The notes beneath the pieces were generated by a model, which did no database searches, had not been told where the DNA came from, and saw only the letters and a list, made by a program, of their open reading frames with translations. From contig CM037879.1 of NCBI GenBank assembly GCA_021292165.1, forward strand, positions 162,618,886-162,682,885: a stretch of DNA of 64,000 nt. Direction: 5' to 3'. Positions 40,200 to 50,800 of this stretch are shown here, piece after piece. How positions within the stretch are numbered: position 1 is the stretch's first letter; each line of letters starts with the position of its first letter. The stretch comes from Shinisaurus crocodilurus. Lineage: Eukaryota; Chordata; Lepidosauria; Squamata; Shinisauridae. A program made the position numbers and the translations under genes.

Positions 40200-40710
40200 T
40201 GTTGTGGAAAAATGAACCACTGCGTTGTGTTTTGAAGAGGTTCTTAGAGAGGAAAGTTTATTAGTGAATTCACGGATGGCATCTGAGCGCAGTCAGGAAT
40301 GCCAACAACAATGCAAGGGAGACACTTCCATTTATACTAAATAGCATCATGTAGAGGTCAGGTGACAATTGAGTCAGTACAGGAAACAGAGACAATTCAA
40401 AAGGAGACATTTAAACAAAAAAACAAAAGATCAGGTATTGCCCATCTTCCAGCCATCATGCTAATCAGTGGTCTTTCCCAAGGTGATAATCCCAAAGTGA
40501 TAATCCCAAGGTGATGCTGGCTCACTGTACTTTTAGCATAAGCAGGAAGGAGGCTTAGGCAAATCAACAGATGGGTGATTTGCCCTCAGGGTTGTTCTGT
40601 GAAAGGTCAAGGAAAGGGTCTGACTTGTCAGGACATGTTCCTGGAAGGAACAAGAGGAATGGTCTGACTTTTCTGTTTAAACAGAAGTCTGGACAAATTT
40701 TACTTCTACA
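40200..40710 (-). repeat. Provirus 5' LTR
   Basis: 511 bp, the partner of 29037-29547, with the same TATA-like and AATAAA (revcomp about 40257-40262) positions. It is the promoter LTR for gag-pol-env. Confidence 0.95.
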
Positions 40711-40712
40711 TT

Positions 40713-41511
40713 GGCTGGCCCGCCACACCCCCACCCTTTCCTACTCCAAAGGAACCAAGACCCCCAGAGATCTGAAGGTACCAGATTGCCAGCCTCAGCT
40801 GTCTGCAACCCTACTTGGATCTCTGTTCAGGGACTCGCCTTTAATTCTGTAACCTGGATTTAGATACTGAAGCCACAGAGTACTACAAAACCCATGTGGG
40901 GTAAAAACAGGACAAGGTTTATTCTGGTAGCATTTTACAACAAGATTAGGGAAATGAGAAAAGCACACAAAATAAAGAGAGAGACACTTTAGTACACAGT
41001 AAAGCTGCAAAACAATAAAACCTGATTCCTTAATATCTCTCAGGCACACACCTGTTACCTGAGGGTGTTCTCTTCAAGGGTTAAATCCAGCACAGCCTCG
41101 CTGCCCGAGGGAGATTACCACACCTACCCGAAGGTCCGAGATGGGTAAAACTCCCACAAGGCTTGCCTTTACTAGAGCCCTCAATCCAGCTAATTTCACC
41201 AGGAGCTGCCTGGGGTCCTTGGTTTACCGCCATTACCACAGCCGGGTAGAACAAAGACCAAAACCCACACTTTGGGAAATATACCTTTCCCCCCCTCTCC
41301 TCCTCCCTGTAACTCTGCTGCCTCCCAGCCAATCAAGATCAACTTCACCTGGCCAGGCAGGGGGAGGGAGACTCATGAGTCAGGGCTTACTGGGCCTGAA
41401 CTACATCTGCATATGAAAGCCCTCAGCCTGGCTCCTCCAGACTTCCAGGCACCATCCCTTCTAGAGGAACTATGCACGCCCCACCCCCAGCCTTTAGCCG
41501 GTTCACACATG

Positions 41512-41551
<40 letters not shown>

Positions 41552-41813
41552 CCCGCAAAGGCTCTCTTCTTCACAAAAACCAAGAGTAGGGCAAAGCAGC
41601 TCAGCACAGAAGCAGAATGTGTAGCCGATATGCACAAAAATTGAACTTGTATCAAACAATATAGCTTCAGCAACACCTGAGCCTTGCCAGTGGGAGAAGC
41701 CAAACCGGATATGCTGCCTATTAAGTACAATCCCAGTATAAGAAGTGAATGCCAAGTGGTCAGTGTCTCTGATTTAAAAAACCCCAAAACCCTATAGGAT
41801 GGAGCACAGGTGA
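40713..41813. repeat. Host flank of the provirus, possibly part of an older LTR
   Basis: Starts with the GGCTGG flank. It contains AATAAA on the minus strand (GGTTTATTCTGG near 40916) and a TATA-like element near 41280. Joined across the provirus to 29014-29036 it could be an old LTR running to about 41508. Classification is uncertain. A (GT)n tract lies at 41515-41549. Confidence 0.35.
41515..41549. repeat. (GT)n microsatellite
   Basis: About 17 uninterrupted GT units. Confidence 0.9.
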
Positions 41814-41817
41814 GTTA

Positions 41818-42269
41818 TGTAGAAGTAAATTTTGTTCAGGCTTCAGTGTAACAGAAAGGCCTGGAAAGGCAAGCCAGACCCTTGCCTTGACCATTCAAGA
41901 ACAACCCGGAGGGCAAATCACTCATCTATTGATTGTACCTAGCTTCCCCTCTATTATGCTAAAATTACTGTGAGCCATATCCCCCTTGCAAAAGACTGTA
42001 CTGATTACCTTATGTAAAAGCCTTGATGGCTGTGAGATGGGCAATGTCTGACCTTTTGCCAGACCTAGGTGTTTCCTTTTGAATTGTCTCTCAAGTTCCT
42101 TGTACTGATTCATTGTTACCTGATCTCTATGTCATATAAGTGGAAGTGTCTCCCTTTCATTCTTGTTGGCATTCCTGACTGCGCTCAGATGCCATCCCTG
42201 ATCACTAACAAACTTTCCTCTCTAAGAGCCTCTCCAAACACAACGCAGTAGATCAATTTTTCCACAACA
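41818..42269 (+). mobile_element. Diverged solo LTR of the provirus family
   Basis: Plus strand TGTAGAAGTAAATTTTG ... TTTTTCCACAACA, recognisably the LTR of 29037-40712 with many substitutions and deletions (452 vs 511 bp). It is flanked by GTTA on both sides (41814-41817 and 42270-42273), a 4-bp duplication. It shows that the family invaded this genome more than once. Confidence 0.88.
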
Positions 42270-42273
42270 GTTA

Positions 42274-42727
42274 CTGCTCGACATGCCCCCACCAGGCACC
42301 TTCTCCTTCCCATCATGCACAGCCTTGTGCAATTCAGCTGCACTAGATCTGCCACCAGGAGTGACTCAGCTGATGTCCTCAGTCAACACATCAGTCACGG
42401 AATGAAACACTGCTGTGACAGAGCAGCTGTCATTTCACTCCCCTCCCTCTGAAACACACATTTGCCACCATGACTCCGGGCCTGAATGCAGCACGCTTTG
42501 ATAACAATTACTTTTTAGTCAGAGTTTGCTTTTTCTTAATAATAAAAAAAAAAGTTTTTAAAAACCTGTAAATTTTGCTAGAGGGATTACAAAAAAAAAC
42601 CTTATTTAGCAGGAAATACTTGCATTGAACCAGGAAGAAAATGCACCACTCCTAGAGTTTCAAGTGGCCCAGCCAGAGGTTTCAGGACTGAGTTAGACTG
42701 CAGGCTTTTAAAAACAAACATGTAGAT
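42274..42727. other. Intergenic, nothing recognised
   Basis: No open frame, element end or promoter-like motif that I can support. Confidence 0.5.
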
Positions 42728-43024
42728 CGGGGCACAGAACCTCAGGGCCCAAATCCAGTCCTCTGGGGTTCCCCAGAAGGCCACACCCCTTTCTGCCCCA
42801 ACCATTGATTGGTTGGCCATTTCACAGCTTTTATGCACACACACCCCAATTCTAAACAGTTGAAATGCTTGTAAGGCTTAGTTACTGGCAGTAAGAGCTT
42901 TAAGCTAAAGTATGCTGGTATTTTGACCAGTTTGCCTTAGTCCCCACCCACCACTGGAAGGTGGCCCTCATGCTTCCCTGAAACAGGATTCAGCCAACTT
43001 GCTAAAAGAAGTTCTACACCCCTG
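42728..43024. mobile_element. hAT-type nonautonomous transposon, 297 bp
   Basis: Degenerate ends CGGGGCACAGAACCTCAGG and CTACACCCCTG. Flanks ATGTAGAT and ATTTAGAT match at 7 of 8 bases. Confidence 0.6.
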
Positions 43025-43423
43025 ATTTAGATGAAGGAACATGAATGCATTATGCAATTGACTTTTTTTTCTTCTTCTTGGAGAGTTCAAATGGCAACCC
43101 TATATGGGCTAGCTAAAAGTACTCCACTACAGAGTACAGATAGATGGATTTTGTGGAGAAAGCCTGTCTGGTCCTCCACAGATTTGAGGAAGGGGGGTGG
43201 TATTTCCTTAGCAATGAAACTCTGCATGGGAGGAGTATCAAAGTAAAGCAGGAACATGCTAAACCATTCAGAAAATTTAAGTTGTGTTCGCTGTTGTTGT
43301 AATAATACGTTATGCTATGCACAAGCACCCTGTTTCCTACTCATAACGACACAAAACTAAAAAGGGCACATCTGTACAGAAATAAGAAAAAAGACTTTTA
43401 TAGACCTTCCTCTATCTGTGTTG

Positions 43424-43449
43424 CATATATATATATATATATATATATA
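43424..43449. repeat. (AT)n microsatellite
   Basis: An uninterrupted AT run directly left of a nested MITE/SINE stack. Confidence 0.9.
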
Positions 43450-43524
43450 ACAGCCTCCCCCAACCTGGTGCATTCCAGATATGTTGGACCACAACTCCCA
43501 CCCTTCCCAGCCAGCATGGGGAAA

Positions 43525-43853
43525 GGCTGTAGTTCAGCAGCAGAGCTTTGCATGCAGAAAGTCCCAGGTTCAATCCCTGTCATCTCCAGGTAGGCCTAGG
43601 AAAGAATCCTGCCTGACACCCCAGAGAGCCACTGCCAGTCAGTGTTGACAGTACTGGGCTAGATGGACCAAAGGTCTGACTCAGTATAGGGCAGTGTTTC
43701 TCAACCTTGGGTCCCCAGATGTTTTTGGCCTACAACTCCCAGCATGCCCCAGCCAGCTATGCTGGCTGGGGCATGCTGGGAGTTGTAGGCCAAAAACATC
43801 TGGGGACCCAAGGTTGAGAAACACTGGTATAGGGCAGCTTCCTATGTTCCTAT
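43525..43853 (+). mobile_element. tRNA-headed SINE interrupted by a palindromic MITE
   Basis: Head GGCTGTAGTTCAGCAGCAGA with B box AGGTTCAATCC, and a body ending GGCAGCTTCCTATGTTCC. The body is split at 43691/43835 by the MITE at 43692-43826. The same family occurs in reverse at 48541-48724. Confidence 0.8.
43692..43826. mobile_element. 135-bp perfect palindrome, hAT (Charlie-like) MITE
   Basis: Two 66-bp arms around a 3-bp centre. Ends CAGTGTTTCTCAACCTTGGG and complement resemble Charlie-type hAT termini. An exact 8-bp duplication GTATAGGG lies at 43684-43691 and 43827-43834. The transcript would form a very stable hairpin. Confidence 0.93.
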
Positions 43854-43883
43854 ATCAGGAAGGCACCAGGCTGGGGAAGGCTG

Positions 43884-45305
43884 CTATATTGTATTGCCCT
43901 GGAACAGGAGTACTCACCCAGTTCTACTCATGAGGGAAATTCCAGCCAGGTAAAGGCCTCAGGCTATGAGATCTTAATGGGGATTTCTCTTTGCTGTCCT
44001 GCTTCCCCTCTCTTTAACTCATCCTGCATCGGGGTTTTGCCTACCCTTGGCTCACATTTTGTTGTGCAATGTACACATAAGTAGACCTACAAACCTGTCC
44101 CAGTAGGAATTTGTCTAAAACATGGTAGTAAACAATATTATCAAATTTCAGCCACCTGCTTTTTACAGTTTTCTATAAACCAAACATGCCAGGGGTTTAA
44201 AACTCCCCCAAAATCTACAGAAGAACAGGTTTTATGGGGTCCAGTTTATCCCAAACAACTGAAACAATTAGGGGGGGGGGACACACTAGGAGGTCACCCA
44301 CAGGTCATCTTAGTCTCTTTTGATAGCCAAAAACAATAGCAAACACCTCCTTCAAACAGAAAAGAAATCCTTTGAGGGAAAGCTTTGTTATGCCACCTAA
44401 AAACTAAGAACATGCCCGTTTCCACTGACACCACAAGAGGTCAGTTGACAAAATTCTGCCTAACCGCCTATGCTGTTTTGCCTCTCTCTTCTCTTAGAGC
44501 CACAGGACTCCCCTTAATGGCTCTGAGGCCCTCCTCTGATCTTTCTCCCCAATTTATCCTGAGCAGAGATTCCATTTTTGTTAGGATAACTTTCACATCC
44601 CTCTTGACTCAGCTGCAGGCTTAGTTAGTTAATAAACTAAGCCTGCAGCTGACAATATGTCATTTTCAAAGTAGCAACAGACCACAGATCAAACAGGTTG
44701 GGATTTTTTATATGGATCAAAAGTCAGAAAGAAAATGGCAAAAGACATCCTTATCTTTAAAAAAAACCTTCATGGGCATGCCCCTCTCTTTCTGCTCCCA
44801 TATCCTAACACATCCTGCCCTGTGACTTTCACTCATCCAGCTCCACCCTTCTCAGCTGTCTGAAGGTCTCCTGCTCCCTGGATCAACTCTGCCTCTTTCT
44901 CCCTTGCTGCCCCTTATTTATTTCATTTTTATACCGCCCAATAGCTGAAGCTCTCTGGGCGGTTTACAACAATTAACAATACAGTCCCTGCCTGCAGGCT
45001 TACAATCTAAAAAGACACGACACACAAGGAAAAAGGAATGGGGAGGGAAGAAGGGGGATGCATGCAACTGCTTCCCAGAACACTTCCACCTCCCTTATTT
45101 CCATCAACTCCAATTTTTAGGAAGCCTTTCAAATCACCAATACCCCCACTGTAAGCAAGCCAAATTACATGCAATTGGAATAATCACATATCTGTCCCGT
45201 TCTCACCGCCCCTCTGCTATTGCCCTGTGTCCATTTTTAGATTGCAAACCCCTTGGAATGGGAACTTGTCAAACCTGTTCTGGATAAAGTGCCATGCACC
45301 ATGCC
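43884..45305. other. Intergenic, mostly unrecognised
   Basis: Only a retroposon 3' tail near 44926-44990 (ATACCGCCCAATAGCTGAAG, CTCTGGGCGGTTTACAAC) is recognisable. Confidence 0.5.
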
Positions 45306-45533
45306 AGTGTGGCGTAGTGGTGAGAGTGTTGGACTGGGACTGGGAGAGCCGGGTTCTAGTCCCCGCTCCGCCATGAAACTCACTGGGTGACTTTGGGCCA
45401 GTCACTGCCTCTCAGCCTAACCTACCTCACAGGGTTGTTGTGAGGATAAAATGGAGAGGAGGAGGATTATGTAAGCTGCCTTGAGTTCCTTGCAGGAAAA
45501 AAGGCGGGGTATAAATGTAATAAATAAATAAAT
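45306..45533 (+). mobile_element. Sauria-type SINE
   Basis: Head GTGTGGCGTAGTGGTGAGAG, B box GGGTTCTAGTCC, body CTCACAGGGTTGTTGTGAGG, and tail GGGGTATAAATGTAATAAAT. Confidence 0.9.
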
Positions 45534-46098
45534 ATGCACTTGGGTGGTGCTTGTGAAGGACTGCCACTGGTCCTTTACTGCAGAACGGGAGATCCACGCT
45601 TCCACTGATAGCCTTGATCTCACCACCTGCAAGATTATACATGTTTGTGTGATTGGGGGGGGGGGCGAGGTGCACACAACATCAGGCTTTTTCTCCACAG
45701 TGCTATATAAAAATAACTAAATAAAAAGACATCTAATTTACAACTTCTGAGCAAAATAGAAAATAAAAGATGGAATGAAACATGTTGCTAAATTTCTAAA
45801 GACAACAGTTGGGTAGGCACAACTAACCTTAGCCATTAGATTACTGTTTTCTTTAATTCATATTCATGAGGGGAACTTAGGGTACCCAGTGTTGTATCAT
45901 CTCTTCTGCAGACCACTATAACATGCTAGCCAGCAACAAGCATCTCTTGCGTGTCTTTCTCATTCTGCTGTCACATAACAAAAGGAATTCTTCATCTTCT
46001 CTCTTTAACTGAACTCCTCCTCCTTTACTTCCAAGAGAATCCAGTATTTTTCCATGAGCTCTCTGATAGCCACCCACCCTATTTCCTAAATGCCCCTG

Positions 46099-46228
46099 GG
46101 GCACAAACCTATGCATATTTAGATGGGAAAAAGTCCTACAACTCCCAGCATTCTCCAGCAAACATGGCTGGCTGGGGAATGCTGTGGTAGGACTTTTTTC
46201 TGTCTAAACATGCCATAGGATTGTGCCC
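46099..46228. mobile_element. Foldback MITE (hairpin family)
   Basis: Ends GGGCACAAACCTATGC and GCATAGGATTGTGCCC-like text in inverse; inner arms AGTCCTACAACTCCCAGCAT and GCTGTGGTAGGACTTTTTTC. It belongs to the same group as 11493-11614 and 60777-60888. Confidence 0.65.
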
Positions 46229-47199
46229 TAAATGACCTCAAGAAGACCTATTGAATATCAATGGGGAGAAGTTATGTAACAACTGGTAGGTTTTAGAGGC
46301 CACTGGTTTTCACAGCAGCTAGCCCACCTGGAAAGTCTGCTTGAGGCTAATCCTTAAGCATAAGAGTGTAAATTATGAATTTCACAATATAATCAAGAAA
46401 TTTACTAAGATTACAGGTAGAGTAAAAGATCACCACAAACACACTTAAAACTACAAAGTATTTTTGATATCTGATATAATACACACTGCTTAAATTTTTA
46501 TTTTACATAGTAGCCGATATTAACTTCAAAAGCAACTCTAAATTGTGGAGAGTTTACCTGAAATTAATGAGGTGTTCCTATGTAACAGATTTGGTATTTT
46601 TAAAAAGCATTTAATAGTGCCACAAGTCATTTCCCCCCGACGCGCTTCCATTTTCACAATTCCACTTCCCTACCAAAAAAAGGGGGGAGGGGATATGACC
46701 AAATACATCGCAAAGCTCAGGCAACTAAAAAAAGAAGCATAAAACTGGAGTAACAAACAGATCACCCATTTGTGCTCAATGTACGATCCTAGAGAAATTC
46801 AGAACGGCGCCTTCTGCCTATTCGCCCCTGTGATAGCTTCCCAATCCCAAACTCCAGTAGGAAACTTACAATAATGCAAACATATTTTGTCATATTTATA
46901 AAGTTTGATTTTTTTTTAAACCCACATATTTTCCCCGTGGTTCTTTTCTACGCCGTTCATCTTTAAGATTATAAGTGGAAACTTCCACGTTCGCATTAAA
47001 TCCAGACTTCATTTTAAACTGGGCTATTATTTTCAGAGGCACTTAGTATAGAAGAGCTTTAGATGCGAGAAAACCGTGCATGTTATCTACCCTGGCGACA
47101 CCTACTTTGCACTATTACTCAGCAAAAGCTGTTTACACCAAACTCGTTTCGCAACCTCGCATCACGCAGATAAAACATTCAATCTCAGCCTCCCAAATT
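46229..47199. other. Upstream flank of the ALG11 promoter; nothing recognised
   Basis: AT-rich, no element ends found. A noncoding ATP7B first exon could lie here or in the promoter region, but I cannot show one. Confidence 0.4.
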
Positions 47200-47787
47200 G
47201 CCCTTTAAATTTTAGCTGCCGCTGCTGATTGACTAAGCGGAGCTCATCATTGGCTGCTTTTCTTTAGGGAGCTCATTGGTTCCTCCGGCATAACGATAGC
47301 GACGTCTGATTGGCCTTTCCTCTAGTCCGGCTCTATGATCCTACCTATCGTAGACATAGAGCTTTTTCATGTCTATTGACCAAGTAGGAAATGGCCATAG
47401 AGCTATGAAAGTTAGAGCACCTATCTTGAACTTCCAGTACTTATTGAAAGCGGCCATCAATCTATAGACTTATTTTAAAAAGCAAAACATCTCTATTTAT
47501 TAACCAAGTCTCTTTATGAATGGAGACAGAAAGGTCAATCCACCTCCAAATCTCTATGGTGCAAGCGCTACAGGTGCTGCCAAGCATTGGCGTTCAGTTT
47601 AACGTTGATCAAGAGTGAATCAACTCTTAGAGTGAGCTCCCTAAGGGGAAAAAGCCAGCCTCACGTCGTGCTTAGATGAAGGCGGGATAGGCCAAGGGCG
47701 TGGGAGTAGTTAGGAGATAACGGTTTCCGGGGCGGACAAAAATAACTTCCGGCATAGGAAAGCGACGTCAGCCTCCAAGATGGCGGC
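47200..47787 (+). promoter_or_regulatory. ALG11 promoter region, possibly bidirectional
   Basis: No TATA box. Several ATTGG (inverted CCAAT) motifs lie at about 47226-47320. An ETS-type AACTTCCGGC is at 47744-47753, a GACGTCA CRE-like site at about 47764-47770, and AAGATGGCGGC at 47777-47787, the YY1 consensus that overlaps start codons of many housekeeping genes. In human, ATP7B and ALG11 start head to head, so the same region may also drive ATP7B; that is inference. Confidence 0.6.
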
Positions 47788-47811
47788 TTTCCCGGCTGAG
47801 CCGCTTCTCAG
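47780..47811 (+). CDS. ALG11: ALG11 exon 1 (coding part)
   Basis: 32 nt, [10 protein letters not shown] plus two bases, then donor GTGCGAG. The start is supported by AAGATGGCGG context and by phase with exon 2. The 91-codon open frame that continues past the donor is intron. Confidence 0.93.
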
Positions 47812-50800
47812 GTGCGAGTTGTTAACTCGTCGGCCTTCCCTCCCTCCAATCCCGGCGCGGTTCGCATGCCGCTTCCCACGAGAGGGAGGCCGAGCTGAGC
47901 AGCGCCCGGTATTCTCAAGGACCCGTCCTTCCTTTCCTTCCCGGTTCTTTAGGTCCAGCCTGGTCTTTCCTTCCCGGTTTTTGGCTCGCTGGAGCTCCCC
48001 TCTCCTCTCTCAAATCGTGTGTCTATGCCCATTATTTAAATCCGCGCAGTTTTAAGCATTGCCCGTCCTTCGCGGATGAGAGGCTGTCAAGCTTCGGGTT
48101 GATTTTGTCTCTTCTCTCTGTTAGTCCCCCAAACAGATGGGGGTGGGAGAGAGATCCGGGCCAAGTGTAACCAAAACATGGTTTAAAGGAGGCAAAATAT
48201 TGGTGTAAGTGTGCCAGGCGGCTCCATTCTCTCTTTTTCTTCCTCCCTTCTCGTTTATATATGGTAGACGATCTGTTGATGTTCTGCCTCCGCCCGTTTG
48301 ACACGCATACAATTGTATTGGGATGGATCAGGGAGCCCTGCCCATTGAAAGTAACTGTCTGTAATCGAGTCTGAGTAATGGTCAGACTGGTGTCCACATC
48401 TGGACTGTCAATCCAGCTGTGGATGACTAACTTTGAGCCACTTATGGTTGTGAGTGATGTTTCAGACTCAGTCACCCTTACTGTTGTAACTTTTTAGTTT
48501 TTCAGAGTGTAATTCCCTCACAGTGTTCTAGAATAAATACAGAAAACTGCCTTATACCAACTCAGACTGTTGGTCCATCTGGCCCAGTATTGTATACAGT
48601 GATTGGTGGAAACTTCCCAGGGTTTCAGACAGAAGTATTTTTCCAGCCCTACCTGAAGATACTGGGGTTTGAACCCAGGACCTTGTGCATGCAAAGCATG
48701 TGGTCTACCACTGTTCTGCAGCCCTTCCCATGTACATATAAAAGATGTATACCTACTATACAGCAAGCCCCTTCAGCTGTATATGGATAGTTGGCAGTGT
48801 TTGATATAAAGTGCAATAGGCAGCAACAGCTTAATGCGTGAGATCAGGATCTACAGATTTGGGCTGGCCTTGGTAGCTAGCCAAAATTTGCTGTTGCCAC
48901 TGATAGTGCCCCTCCTCCACCTCAGGGTCTCTGTGTGTCTTGTCTCTGACTCATGCTGCAATTTAGTGTCAGGAAAATTTCTCACTGCTTCTGAGTGCCT
49001 CTAAAGACCAGTGTGAGGTCAGAGACAAATCCACACCCTCCTGAGTTCCAGGAGTGGGGGCTTATCCCTGTAGTTGCACCAAGGTTTGGGGACACTAGAA
49101 AGCATTGAGACATCTCACTGCTTCAAGTGTGTCCAAAGCTCCGCAGGAGGTCAAATATGAACTCCCACCACTTTGTGTTGGAGCAGGTGCTTGCCAGATT
49201 TTTTAAAAAATGTAGATGCCACTGGCAACCTGGTGAGTATATTTCTTGACTTCTGTGTGGGAAACTATGGTAGTATAGGTAGTTAGTGCTATGTATCATT
49301 AAAAAAGCCTCCTGCAATATCTGTTATAGAGCCAACTTCTGTAAAAGTGTGCACGCTTTTCAGTTGCAAGAGTTTCAGGAAGCAAATACAAAGTAAAGAA
49401 TAAGATGTATTATAAAGTGCTATTTTTGCGACTTCAGAGAACGACTGCTGAGGAAGTAACTAAATGAAATACATTCAGCATTTTAAAGTCATGTTGCACT
49501 GACTGAACCAACTAATGTTATCATATGGACTCTAGTTATACTAATAATGGGTGTGTTTCCCACTGTCCATTATGGCAAACAAGTCTGCATGATTTAATGA
49601 AATCAAGCAGGTATTTGGATTTTCTGAAACCAGTATGGTCACTTAATAGGGGAAGTGTGAGAGCAGTGGACTTAATCTTTTCAGTTATTTTCTTAGTGGA
49701 AGCTGGCCTCTGTTTACTAGATGATGGCTGTGCTGCCTGCAGCTCAGCAATGTAGTGAGGTTTGCCATAACAGAGGTCCACAGTAATTACATAGCTTAAT
49801 GTGCACACAAAAATGTCAAGCATTGGTTCTCTTTGCTGGGAGTCTTAATACAATTTCTGGCTTTCAGAGTTGTTGTTGTACTTCAGCTTCCCCCCCTCTT
49901 GTTTCAGATTACTGTACTCATTGGTTATCCCTGCATTGATACTAAGTGGAGTTTTAAGTTTCTGTTTGCTGCTGCTGCTTTGTGGTTTACGGCTATGGCT
50001 CCAACGAAGGAAAAATCGGCTAATTCCACCAGGGCAAGATGGGAAAAGACCATATGTGGTTGCATTTTTTCATCCATATTGCAATGCAGGTGGTGGAGGG
50101 GAGCGAGTGTTATGGTGTGCTCTAAGAGCACTGCAGAAAAAGTAAGTACAATTTACACTTTTGTACAGTGATGTTTGTTTGCATTTCTTTTTCTGAAAGC
50201 TTTTAATAAAAACAACAAATTGGTTTGGTAAACTGGTACCCTTCAACTAAAACCATTGTTTCCCCTTGCTATCATTATTTGTTTGTTTTTTTCTTACATG
50301 CGTGTTACATCTTGTGCCCACTGTCCTTAAGATGAGTGGAAAAAATTACTTACCCACAAATCAGTTATAAGCCTGCATATGTATTTGTGTGCAGCTTTTT
50401 ATTTTTGATGTGGTCTCTTTCCATAATATAAAATTACCGGTAAACTGTTTTGCAGATTCTGTTAATCAAAGAGTGCTGGTTTATGAAGAAAATATAGTGT
50501 AGACAGGGCCGGTGCTACTATTAGGCCAACTAGGCAGCTGCCTAGGGTACAGGGCTAAAGGGGGCACCAGAAATGCCTTGAAAAAAAATTACAGCGCTCT
50601 CAAGTGGGAAGGGGGGGCGCTAAATATCTGATCTTGCCTAGGGCACCAAACTGCCTTGCACCGGCCCTGAGTGTAGAATGTGTAGAAAAGGTCTTGTTCT
50701 GTGGTGTCCTGAAGTCAGTGAGATCCAGATCCCGGAATATATTTAGAACTGATACATTTATACTTGTTCCTTAATAGATAGGAAAGTGCAACCAAATAAA

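Larger units (their letters stand above)
29037..40712 (-). mobile_element. Gammaretrovirus-like endogenous provirus, containing a nested CR1 LINE
   Basis: Read right to left: 5' LTR, tRNA-His type primer site, gag, amber codon, protease-RT-RNase H-integrase, env, polypurine tract, 3' LTR. The two LTRs have the same length and I saw no difference when reading them side by side, so the insertion is very young or recently converted. Without the 2.8-kb CR1 it is about 8.9 kb. Class I features are the single CCHC box, gag and pol in one frame, and a CX6CC env. It is not intact: pol has a one-base frame break at the A9 run and env is interrupted. It lies between ATP7B and ALG11, in ATP7B orientation. 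Confidence 0.95.
43451..43883. mobile_element. Outer MITE of a three-level nest
   Basis: Left piece starts CAGCCTCCCCCAACCTGGTGC; right piece ends GGCACCAGGCTGGGGAAGG then CTG. The two ends are imperfect inverted repeats separated by a SINE, which itself holds a palindromic hAT MITE. Confidence 0.65.

Noticed and set aside
46855..46890. Possible ATP7B first exon (ATG followed by GTAAGT on the minus strand near 46865)
   Set aside because: It would encode only eight residues with no known signature; a good donor alone is not enough.
47780..48055. 91-codon frame from the ALG11 ATG read as an unspliced protein
   Set aside because: It passes a good donor at 47812; the two-base overhang joins exactly to exon 2, and the rest is arginine/proline-rich intron.
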